Position numbers and translations under genes: made by a program. The notes beneath the pieces are model-generated. The model worked only from the letters and a program-made list of their open reading frames with translations, was not told the DNA's origin and did no database searches. A stretch of DNA of 64,000 nucleotides from Streptomyces xanthophaeus (GTDB lineage: Bacteria; Actinomycetota; Actinomycetes; Streptomycetales; Streptomycetaceae): positions 186,001 through 250,000 of the forward strand of contig NZ_JOFT01000017.1 of assembly GCF_000725805.1 (NCBI RefSeq), written 5' to 3'. Positions 42,852-50,073 of this stretch are shown here, one piece after another. Within the stretch, counting starts at the first letter, position 1. Each line of letters opens with the position of its first letter.

Positions 42852-44000
42852 ATGACAACTTTGTCGGAACGGATATCGCAGTCCGCCTTCGACGGCTCCA
42901 GGCTTCGGGTCGTGCTGCTGCTCGACCTGTACGACGGCGCCCAGAACCAGTTCCTCCAGGTGTACGAGGACCTGCGTGCCCAGGTCTCCACCGTCCCCGG
43001 TCACATCAGCGACGAGCTGTGCCAGTCGATCGAGAATCCCTCCCAGTGGCTCATCACCAGCGAATGGGAGAGCGCACCGCCGTTCCTGGCCTGGCTGGGC
43101 AGCGAGGAGCACGTCCGGTCGGTCCAGCCGCTGCACGGCTGCGTACGGGACACCCGCTCGCTGCGTTTCAGCGTCCTGCAGGAGAGCGGCAAGACCGTGG
43201 TCACCGACGTCCCGGTACCCGTCAAGGGCCGTCTGCAGAGCGCGCCCCGGCGCGGGGACGGCGTGGTCCGCCACGCCCTCACCTTCACCGTCAAGCCGGG
43301 CAGCGAGTCCGTCGTCGCGAAGCTGCTGGCCGGGTACGCCTCCCCGCAGGCCCGCGTCGACGAGAACACGCGGCTGCGCCGCACCTCGCTGTTCATGCAC
43401 GGCAACCGGGTCGTCCGGGCGGTCGAGGTGGAGGGCGACCTCCTCGCGGCGCTGCGGCACGTGGCCCGCCAGCCCGAGGTCAGGGCCCTCGAAGAGGCCG
43501 TCAACCCGTACCTGGAGCATGACCGGGACCTCGACGACCCGGCCTCCGCCCGGCTCTTCTTCACCCGGGCGGCGCTCCCGGCCGTGCACCACGTGGCGGC
43601 GGGCGGGGAGGAGTCCGCGGGCGTGGAGCGGCACGCCCTCTCCTACTGCGCCAAGCCCGGGTACGGCATGGCGCTCGCCCGGCTGCTCGCCGGGCAGGAC
43701 GAGGCGGCCGTCGACGACCAGACGAGCCCCCTGGAGGCCAGCACCGTGTTCCAGCGCGACGACCTCGTCGTACGGCTGCTGGACGTGCGCGGCCCGCTCG
43801 ACGCGCGGCCCGCCCTGGCGCTGGGTGTCGAGGGCGAGCGCAAGGCGGCGGTGCTCGCCCGGCTGCTCGACGACGGCGACGGCAGCGGAGCGGGCGCGGG
43901 CGGGGAAGGTCTCCTCGCCACCGACCGCGGGCTGTCCCGCTTCCTCGCGCAGTCCACCATGCGCCGGATCACCGACCGGCGGGCTTCCTCCGAAGCCTGA
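42852..44000 (+). CDS. ABM domain fused to two SchA/CurD-like domains (polyketide accessory)
   Basis: A 382-residue protein. The N-terminal about 95 residues (VVLLLDLYDGAQNQFLQVYE, then LITSEWESAPPFLAWLGSEE) form an antibiotic-biosynthesis-monooxygenase ferredoxin-like domain. Two SchA/CurD-like domains follow: HALTFTVKPGSESVVAKLL and HALSYCAKPGYGMALARLL mark their starts. SchA/CurD proteins occur in spore-pigment and related type II polyketide clusters, with roles in cyclisation or oxidation not well settled. ATG 42852 follows aaggag. It is the first of two plus-strand genes. Confidence 0.88.
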   Translation: MTTLSERISQSAFDGSRLRVVLLLDLYDGAQNQFLQVYEDLRAQVSTVPGHISDELCQSIENPSQWLITSEWESAPPFLAWLGSEEHVRSVQPLHGCVRDTRSLRFSVLQESGKTVVTDVPVPVKGRLQSAPRRGDGVVRHALTFTVKPGSESVVAKLLAGYASPQARVDENTRLRRTSLFMHGNRVVRAVEVEGDLLAALRHVARQPEVRALEEAVNPYLEHDRDLDDPASARLFFTRAALPAVHHVAAGGEESAGVERHALSYCAKPGYGMALARLLAGQDEAAVDDQTSPLEASTVFQRDDLVVRLLDVRGPLDARPALALGVEGERKAAVLARLLDDGDGSGAGAGGEGLLATDRGLSRFLAQSTMRRITDRRASSEA

Positions 44001-44035
44001 CCCGCCCGTCCCACCGTGAGAAGGAGAACTCCGTC

Positions 44036-44293
44036 ATGACCGCTCAGCTGACCATCGAAGAACTGGCCGCCCTGATGAAGAAGGGCGCCGGTGTCACCGT
44101 CGACCCCGTCGACATGGCGAGCCGCCCCGACTCGGCCTTCGACGAGTGGGGCCTCGACTCCCTGGGGCTCCTGGGCATCGTCGGCGAGCTGGAGAACCGG
44201 CACGGCCGGCCGCTGCCCGCCGACGCGGACCGCTGCAAGACCCCGCGGGAGTTCCTCAGCCTCGTCAACGACACCCTGGTGGCGGGCGCCTGA
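44036..44293 (+). CDS. Type II polyketide acyl carrier protein
   Basis: An 85-residue ACP with FDEWGLDSLGLLGIVGELEN; Ser42 is the phosphopantetheine site. The tryptophan-containing WGLDSLG form is typical of aromatic-polyketide ACPs. It follows the SchA/CurD gene by 35 bases with an aaggag site. The expected partners KS-alpha and KS-beta are not seen on either side within the window, so the ACP must work with a ketosynthase encoded elsewhere or has another function. Confidence 0.93.
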   Translation: MTAQLTIEELAALMKKGAGVTVDPVDMASRPDSAFDEWGLDSLGLLGIVGELENRHGRPLPADADRCKTPREFLSLVNDTLVAGA

Positions 44294-44308
44294 GGTGCGC
44301 CGGCACCC

Positions 44309-44333
44309 CGAGTCCGGCGCGGCGCCGGACTCG
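44309..44333. terminator. Bidirectional terminator between ACP and O-methyltransferase genes
   Basis: An 11-bp stem (44309-44319 with 44323-44333), extendable by four more pairs across a mismatch, between convergent ACP (+) and methyltransferase (-) genes. Confidence 0.8.
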
Positions 44334-44359
44334 AGGTGCGGTCGCGGGTGCGCCCGCAG

Positions 44360-45439
44360 TCACCCGGGCACGCTGCATTCGAACGCGTGCAGGTAGGCGT
44401 TGACGGGGCGGACCTCCCCGATCACCAGCCCGGCGTCCGTCAGGCGGGTGACGAGGCTCTGCCGGGTGTGCTTCGCACCGCCGACGTTGAGCAGCAGCAT
44501 CAGGTCCATGGCCGTGGTGAACCGCATCGACGGGGTGTCGTCGACGAGGTTCTCGATGACGACGACCCTGGCACCGGGGCGGGCGGCCGCGAGGACGTTG
44601 CCCAGGGTCCGGCGGGTGCTGTCGTCGTCCCACTCCAGGATGTTCTTGATGATGTAGAGATCGGCTTCGACCGGGACGGCCTCGCGGCAGTCACCGGGGA
44701 CGATCGTGGTCCGCCCGGCGAGCGATCCGCCGTCCCGCAGCCGGGGGTCCGCCTTGGCGGCCACCCCGGGGAGGTCGAGCAGGGTGCCGTGCACCGCCGG
44801 GTGCTTCTCCAGCAGGCTCGCCAGGACGTGGCCCTGGCCGCCCCCGATGTCGGCGACCGAGCTGACGCCGGTGAGGTCCAGCAGGGCCGCGACGTCGAGG
44901 GCCGACTGCACGCTGGAGGTGGTCATGGCCCGGTTGAACACGTGGGCCGACTCGTGGGCGTCCTGGTGGAGGTAGTCGAAGAAGCCCTTGCCGAAGACGC
45001 CCTCGAAGACGTTCCCGCCGGTGCGCACGGCATCGTCGAGGAGCGGCCAGGCCTGCCAGGTCCAGGGCTCCGTGCACCACAGGGAGATGTACCGCAGGCT
45101 GTCCGGGTCGTCCTCGCGCAGCAGCCGTGACATCTGTGTGTGGACCCACCTGCCGTCCTCGGTCTCGGCGAAGACCCCGTAGCAGGACAGGGCGCGCAGC
45201 AGCCGCTGGAGGGGCTGCGGCTCGGCGTGGACCGCGGCGGCGAGTTCCTGCGCGGTGGCGGGCGTGTCGCCGAGGGCGTCGGCGACGCCGAGGCGGGCGG
45301 CGGCGCGCACGGCCGCGGCGCACGCGGCGCCGAAGACGAGCTCCCTGAGCCGCATGCCCGGCGGAGGGGCGAGCGGGGTGAGCGGTGCGGGGGACGCGGG
45401 GTCGGCGACGGTGGTGGGGGTGGGGCTCACGGTGGTCAT
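44360..45439 (-). CDS. SAM-dependent O-methyltransferase (plant-type fold, polyketide tailoring)
   Basis: A 359-residue Methyltransf_2-type enzyme. An N-terminal dimerisation domain (LRELVFGAACAAAVRAAARL, VFEGVFGKGFFDYLHQD) precedes the Rossmann domain with SAM motif VADIGGGQGHVLASLLE, and VEADLYIIKNILEWDDD near the active site. The normal His-based catalytic residue position reads LEWDDD, lacking the His seen in caffeate-type enzymes (H-x-W/F-D), which may change how it deprotonates its phenol. ATG 45439 follows gagg. Likely methylates an aromatic polyketide hydroxyl. Confidence 0.9.
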   Translation of the reverse strand: MTTVSPTPTTVADPASPAPLTPLAPPPGMRLRELVFGAACAAAVRAAARLGVADALGDTPATAQELAAAVHAEPQPLQRLLRALSCYGVFAETEDGRWVHTQMSRLLREDDPDSLRYISLWCTEPWTWQAWPLLDDAVRTGGNVFEGVFGKGFFDYLHQDAHESAHVFNRAMTTSSVQSALDVAALLDLTGVSSVADIGGGQGHVLASLLEKHPAVHGTLLDLPGVAAKADPRLRDGGSLAGRTTIVPGDCREAVPVEADLYIIKNILEWDDDSTRRTLGNVLAAARPGARVVVIENLVDDTPSMRFTTAMDLMLLLNVGGAKHTRQSLVTRLTDAGLVIGEVRPVNAYLHAFECSVPG

Positions 45440-45474
45440 ACAGCCTCGTTTCTCCTGATGACGGGGAACACCGG

Positions 45475-46569
45475 TCAGCACATCCCTGCGGGCTGGGAGA
45501 CCTCGCACCGGTTGCCGGCGAACGTGTTCCCCGTGCCGGTGCCCTGGTTGGCCAGGTCCGCGGGCTTGTTGCCCAGGACGACGTTGTCCCTGATGACGTT
45601 GTCGGTGTTCTGGGCACCCACGAAGCTCTTGAAGAGCAGGATTCCGCCCGAGATCGGCGAGTTGCCGACGTTGTCGCGGACGGAGTTCCCGCGCAGGGTC
45701 GTCTCCTCGGCTCCGGTCAGGACGATGCCGGCGCCCTGGATGTCCGGGAGGCGGCTGTTGCCGCGGCAGAACTTGTTGTTGGCGTGGATCTTGTTGCCCT
45801 GGACGGTCATGTCTCCGGCGCCCGGATCGCCCTCGTCCCCGACGACGAACACGCCGCCGCAGTTGCCGGTGAGGGTGTTGTCCTCGATGGCCAGGTTCCT
45901 GACCCGTCTGGCCGTCACCCCGATGCGGTTCCCGGTCATCGTGTTGTGGCGGACGACGGCGCCCAGGGTGTCGGTGGCGCCGCCTTCCCGTTCGACGGTG
46001 TTGGCGATGAAGATGCCGGACTCGGCGTTGTCGCGGGCGAGGTTGTTGAAGAACCTCCCCCGGGTGGAGCGCTCCTGGGCGATGCCCCAGGTGCCGTTCT
46101 TCTCGGAGAGCACCCCTTCGACGGCCAGCCGGTCGGTGTAGGAGGCCCAGAGTCCGTTGCGCTTGAAGCCGGAGAGGGTCAGCGACCGGATGGTGACCCG
46201 GTCGACCGTCTGCTCCGCGGTGCCCATGACGCAGATTCCGGTGTCGGCCTGCGAGCAGGCGGTGGCCGCCCGGCCGGGCAGCGGGGCCGGAGCCGCCGCC
46301 GGCGGCGTGATCACCGTCCGCTTGCCCCACCCGCGCAGGGTCAGCGGCTTCGTGATCAGCACGTTCTCGCGATAGGTGCCGGGCATGACGGTGATGACGT
46401 CTCCCGGCTTTGCGGCGTCCACCGCTTCCTGGATCGACTCGCCCGCGCGCACCATGTGTCTGGCCGCTGCCGCCGTGGGGGTGGCGGTGGCGGTCGGCGC
46501 GACGGCGCCGATTCCCGTGGCCATGACGACGGAGATGCAGGCGAGGTACTTCAACTGTCGGTTCGTCAC
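45475..46569 (-). CDS. Secreted parallel beta-helix protein (NosD/pectate-lyase-like)
   Basis: A 364-residue secreted protein. Signal peptide residues 1-36; then a right-handed parallel beta-helix built of short repeats with N-asn ladders: ESIQEAVDAAKPGDVITVMP opens the fold, and repeats such as VRHNTMTGNRIGV, IEDNTLTGNCGGV and LRGNSVRDNVGNS follow. Two Cys pairs could form disulfides. No polysaccharide-lyase catalytic residues are evident, so it may bind or act on a polymer of unknown kind. GTG start at 46569 has only a weak ribosome site. Confidence 0.85.
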   Translation of the reverse strand: MTNRQLKYLACISVVMATGIGAVAPTATATPTAAAARHMVRAGESIQEAVDAAKPGDVITVMPGTYRENVLITKPLTLRGWGKRTVITPPAAAPAPLPGRAATACSQADTGICVMGTAEQTVDRVTIRSLTLSGFKRNGLWASYTDRLAVEGVLSEKNGTWGIAQERSTRGRFFNNLARDNAESGIFIANTVEREGGATDTLGAVVRHNTMTGNRIGVTARRVRNLAIEDNTLTGNCGGVFVVGDEGDPGAGDMTVQGNKIHANNKFCRGNSRLPDIQGAGIVLTGAEETTLRGNSVRDNVGNSPISGGILLFKSFVGAQNTDNVIRDNVVLGNKPADLANQGTGTGNTFAGNRCEVSQPAGMC

Positions 46570-46965
46570 ATTCCGAAGCTAGGGGCGATCAGCACCTCTC
46601 GCCACACCGGGTAAGCGGATGGATACATATGGTGCGCAAACGGCCTCATTTTCCTCCCGGACGGAGGCCCGGACGCGTACCCGGACCCGACCCCCTCCCG
46701 GTTACTCGCGAGGAAACACGGCCTGCGGCTATGGTGAGCGCCCTCGATCAGGTGTTCCTTCGGATCGCATGAACAAAGGCGCATTCGCTGTGCTGATCGA
46801 AGGATGTCCCGCCAATCCGGGGCGCAATCGCAGTGCAGAGCGATGTTCCGTCGGCAACACCGCCCGACGTCGGCTCGGCACGAGCCGGCCTGCCCCCGTC
46901 CTGCCATCCGGGACCGGGGGCGGCGGCCCTCTCTCATTCACCTACCTCGCGAAGGCAAGGCAGAG
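46570..46965. other. Intergenic region between beta-helix and NCS2 permease genes
   Basis: About 396 bases, divergent promoter space, less GC-rich than average between 46610 and 46660 and around 46740-46800. Several short ORFs here lack codon bias. I found no convincing riboswitch or operator; a purine-responsive control element would be expected here for the permease but is not recognisable. Confidence 0.4.
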
Positions 46966-48399
46966 ATGGCACGACGCATCCCCCGACAGTCCCCCCGACG
47001 GACCCCGCACCAGCAGGTGCACCCCGTCGACGAGTTGCTCCCCCTCCCCCGGCTCGCCCTCTACGGCCTCCAGCACGTCCTCGCGTTCTACGCGGCGGCG
47101 GTCATCGTCCCCGTCCTGCTCGGCAACGCCCTGGGCCTCTCCCGCGAGGAGCTGGTCCACCTCATCAACGCCGACCTGCTGACCTGCGGCATCGCCTCGA
47201 TAGTCCAGGCGCTCGGCGTCTGGAAGGTCGGCGCCCGGCTGCCCCTGGTCCAGGGCGTCACCTTCACCGCGGTCTCGCCCATGATCGCCATCGGTACGGG
47301 CGCCGGCGGCGGCACCGCGGGCCTGCTCGCCGTGTACGGCGCGGTGATCACGGCCGGCATCGCGACCTTCCTGTTCGCGCCGGTGTTCAGCAAGCTGGCG
47401 AAGTACTTCCCGCCCGTGGTGATCGGCACGATCCTCACGATCATCGGCATCACGCTGATCCCGGTGGCCCTGCAGGACGCGGCCGGCGGCGCGCAGCTGA
47501 TCGGCAGCCCCGCGTACGGGGACCCGAGGAACCTCGCGTACGCGCTGGGCACCCTGCTCTTCATCCTGGCGGTCGTCCGCATCGGCAAGCCCTTCCTCGG
47601 CAGCCTCGCCGTACTGCTCGGGCTGGTGGCGGGTACGGCCGTCGCCTGGTTCCTCGGCGACACCGATTTCGGGGCGGTGCACGACAGCGCCTGGTTCGGC
47701 GTCACCACCCCGTTCCACTACGGCATGCCGCGCTTCGAGCTGCTGCCGGTGGCCGCCATGCTCGTCGTCATGCTGATCACCATGGTGGAGACCACCGGCG
47801 ACGTGTACGCCATCGGTGAGATCACCCGCAAGCGGGTGGACGGCGACACCGTCGCCCGGGCGCTGCGCGCCGACGGCGCGGCCACGGTGCTGGGCGGCGT
47901 CCTCAACTCGTTCCCGTACGTGGCCTTCGCCGAGAACATCGGTCTCGTGCGGATGTCCCGGGTGATGAGCCGGTACGTGGTCGTCGCGGCGGGGGTGTTC
48001 ATGATCGTCCTGGGTCTGGTGCCGAAGGCGGGCGGCCTGGTCGCGGCGATCCCGCACCCGGTGCTGGGCGGGGCGGCGCTCTCGATGTTCGGCATGGTCG
48101 CCGCGGTCGGCGTCCAGATCCTCGCCAAGGCCGATCTGCGCGAGGAGCGCAACGCCCTGATCCTCGGGGTCAGTCTCGGCGCCGCGATGCTGCCCTCCAC
48201 CGTCGGGCCGTTCTTCGACCGGATGCCCGACGGCCTGCGGACCGTGCTCGACAGCGGCATCACCCTGGGCGCGCTCACGGCCATCGCCCTGAACCTGCTG
48301 TTCAACGTCTTCACCACCCGTACGGCGATGGAGATCGACTGGGACCGGATCGGCGAGGGCGGCGCGGCCGGTCCGCCCTCCGGCGCGACGGCCCGCTGA
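46966..48399 (+). CDS. NCS2-family uracil/xanthine permease
   Basis: A 477-residue permease with about 14 hydrophobic helices. LYGLQHVLAFYAAAVIVPVL, LPLVQGVTFTAVSPMIAIGT and TMVETTGDVYAIGEITRK (the conserved Glu/Thr substrate region) identify the UraA/XanP group. The ending is soluble and basic. ATG 46966 has aagg upstream; a longer frame to 46804 lacks protein character. It is probably a xanthine or uric acid symporter rather than uracil (long C-terminal form), but the substrate is not certain. Confidence 0.9.
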   Translation: MARRIPRQSPRRTPHQQVHPVDELLPLPRLALYGLQHVLAFYAAAVIVPVLLGNALGLSREELVHLINADLLTCGIASIVQALGVWKVGARLPLVQGVTFTAVSPMIAIGTGAGGGTAGLLAVYGAVITAGIATFLFAPVFSKLAKYFPPVVIGTILTIIGITLIPVALQDAAGGAQLIGSPAYGDPRNLAYALGTLLFILAVVRIGKPFLGSLAVLLGLVAGTAVAWFLGDTDFGAVHDSAWFGVTTPFHYGMPRFELLPVAAMLVVMLITMVETTGDVYAIGEITRKRVDGDTVARALRADGAATVLGGVLNSFPYVAFAENIGLVRMSRVMSRYVVVAAGVFMIVLGLVPKAGGLVAAIPHPVLGGAALSMFGMVAAVGVQILAKADLREERNALILGVSLGAAMLPSTVGPFFDRMPDGLRTVLDSGITLGALTAIALNLLFNVFTTRTAMEIDWDRIGEGGAAGPPSGATAR

Positions 48400-48422
48400 C
48401 GCCCTCGGGCCCACGGGCATGA

Positions 48423-48456
48423 GCCCGCGGGTCCCGCTCCGGCGGGGCCCGCGGGC
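48423..48456. terminator. Bidirectional terminator after NCS2 permease
   Basis: A 15-bp stem (48423-48437 with 48442-48456) with one G-U wobble and loop tccg, between the convergent permease (+) and XRE regulator (-) genes. Confidence 0.88.
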
Positions 48457-48469
48457 GCGCGACACTCCG

Positions 48470-49192
48470 TCAGCGGCCGCCCAGGGGGAAGGGCGAGGCC
48501 TCGCCCGCCTCGCCGACCAGCTCCCAGAAGTGGTCGACGAGCCGGTCGAGGAAGGCGGCGCGCTCGGCGGCGATCTCCTTGAGGCGGGTGTCGTCGTTCA
48601 GGGCGACCACGTGCCCCATGTACCGCTCCGAGAACTGCGCGAACTCCCCGTGCATGGTCCGCAGGGCGTCGCCCACGCTGGTGGCGTCGACCACCGCGAT
48701 CCGGACCACCGGCTCCACGTGCGCCTTCCAGCGCCCGTCCACGGCCGTCCGCAGGTGAGCGGCCAGCTCCTCGCCGCGGCCCATGATCCCGATGAGCTTG
48801 CTCAGGGACAGGCCCAGGGCCTCCACCAGGGCCCTGGTCTGCCGGGCGTCACCGTGCCACTGCCGGGCCGACTCCGCCGCGCGGTACTCGGACGGGTCCA
48901 TGCCGATGCGGTACGCCAGCCGTTCCACGGTGAGCTGACGGGCCAGCCGGTGCTCGGCCAGGGTCCGGGGCTCCACCCCCATCAGGGCCGTGGCCTCGCA
49001 CCACAGGACGTCGGCCAGGGAGAACAACTGCTGGTCGGAGGGCACGTGGGAACCGTGCTCCCAGGCGACCACCAGGTCGGGGTGGACGGGGACCCCGCAG
49101 GCCGCCATGGAGCGGGCCACCTGGGCGGGGGTGAGGCCCATGCGGGCCCGCGCGGACCGGGCTTCCGCGGGGGAGAACGGAGTGCTGTACAC
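48470..49192 (-). CDS. XRE-family regulator with long C-terminal domain
   Basis: About 240 residues. Two HTH-like segments lie in the N-terminal half: MGLTPAQVARSMAACGVPVH with LVVAWEHGSHVPSDQ, then LTVERLAYRIGMDPSEYRAA. A helical C-terminal domain without a known motif follows (LSKLIGIMGRGEELAAHLRT; LVDHFWELVGEAGEA). Proteins beginning (V/M)YSTPFSP of this size are a Streptomyces regulator group. GTG 49192 is used; TTG 49198, closer to the gaggt site, is possible. A TGTAC palindrome covers the start. It diverges from an I36-like secreted protein gene. Confidence 0.82.
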   Translation of the reverse strand: MYSTPFSPAEARSARARMGLTPAQVARSMAACGVPVHPDLVVAWEHGSHVPSDQQLFSLADVLWCEATALMGVEPRTLAEHRLARQLTVERLAYRIGMDPSEYRAAESARQWHGDARQTRALVEALGLSLSKLIGIMGRGEELAAHLRTAVDGRWKAHVEPVVRIAVVDATSVGDALRTMHGEFAQFSERYMGHVVALNDDTRLKEIAAERAAFLDRLVDHFWELVGEAGEASPFPLGGR

Positions 49193-49197
49193 GTACA
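49186..49197. promoter_or_regulatory. TGTAC-ac-GTACA palindrome over XRE start codon
   Basis: A perfect inverted repeat TGTAC-ac-GTACA (49186-49197) spans the start codon of the XRE regulator, placed to block initiation or transcription. It is a candidate autoregulatory operator. Confidence 0.5.
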
Positions 49198-49558
49198 AAA
49201 CACCTCGCAGCACCCTCGGACGGCGGGCGCCCGAGGGGAGACGGATCGGTGGATGAACATCCAGGAGCGGGCACATTAACAGATGTTCTATGGGTACGAT
49301 CATCCATATCCCTTCGATCCGAAGGTGATACTCCCTGTTCGGCAAATGATCGTGCTTCTTCGCGTCAACAGGTCCCCGCGGAGCAGATGTTCCTCCCGGG
49401 CCTCCTCCCGGGCCGTTGCCTCCCCCCTCACGAGCGGCCAGGTCAGGGCGGGTTTCCCGGCCGGGCGGCCGAAGGGCAACAGGAAACCCGTCGACCCCCG
49501 GCCGGCCGCGGGACAGGCTGAAGGTGTCCGCACGAGGCAAGACCCACGAGGGGAAATC
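49198..49558. other. Intergenic region between XRE and I36-like genes
   Basis: About 360 bases, AT-richer near 49255-49360 (several A/T hexamers and a TTCG-atc-CGAA repeat near 49314-49325), so likely the divergent promoters. Small ORFs crossing it are shadows. No other feature seen. Confidence 0.4.
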
Positions 49559-49924
49559 ATGCGCAAGATGTTCCGCGGCGCTGCCGCGCTCGCCACCGCA
49601 GCCGTCGCCGTGATCGCGCTGGGCGGTACGGCCGGGGCCGCGCCGGCCGACGCCTGGGCCGGATGCCCGGACGGAGCGGTCTGTATCTACCCGCAGAACC
49701 AGAACCCGGCCGTCAAGCCGACCCACATCTTCTACGCCTACGGGGCCCACAACCTGAGCAACCAGTTCGGCAACCACTGGGTCCTCAACAACCAGACCGG
49801 CGGCGCGACCGCGAACCTGTGCAGCGGCTCCAACGGCGCGGGCTGCGGCGGCGCCATCCTGGCAGGCCACGGCGTCTACGCCGACCTCGGGCCGATCAAC
49901 TCGATCCGCCTGAACCGCCCGTGA
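49559..49924 (+). CDS. Small secreted protein, peptidase inhibitor I36-like
   Basis: A 121-residue exported protein. Signal peptide residues 1-32 (cleavage after AGA-APADA). The mature part opens CPDGAVCIYPQNQNP, then HIFYAYGAHNLSNQFGNHWV and two more Cys in LCSGSNGAGCGG. The CPxGxVCxY start is typical of I36-type small secreted proteins of Streptomyces. Ends with RLNRP. Whether it inhibits a protease is untested; likely controlled by the XRE regulator upstream. ATG 49559 has a gagggg ribosome site. Confidence 0.85.
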   Translation: MRKMFRGAAALATAAVAVIALGGTAGAAPADAWAGCPDGAVCIYPQNQNPAVKPTHIFYAYGAHNLSNQFGNHWVLNNQTGGATANLCSGSNGAGCGGAILAGHGVYADLGPINSIRLNRP

Positions 49925-49945
49925 CCGCGGGCTGACGGGGGGGGT

Positions 49946-49974
49946 GTCCGGAGCCGCCGACCACGGCTCCGGAC
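49946..49974 (+). terminator. Terminator after I36-like gene
   Basis: A perfect 11-bp stem (49946-49956 with 49964-49974), loop of 7 bases, flanked by a G-run and a C-rich run, 21 bases after the stop. Confidence 0.82.
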
Positions 49975-50073
49975 CGCCCCGCCCCCGCCCGTACCGGAAT
50001 CGTCAGTTGGCTGTCCGTCCGACCCCCGCGATAGCCTTGGCGGCGTCATCTCGCTGCCTGGGCGTGCTGTGCC

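Noticed and set aside
45475..46569. Pectate lyase enzyme
   Set aside because: The beta-helix fold is clear, but catalytic Arg/Asp residues of pectate lyases are not recognisable, so only the fold is called.
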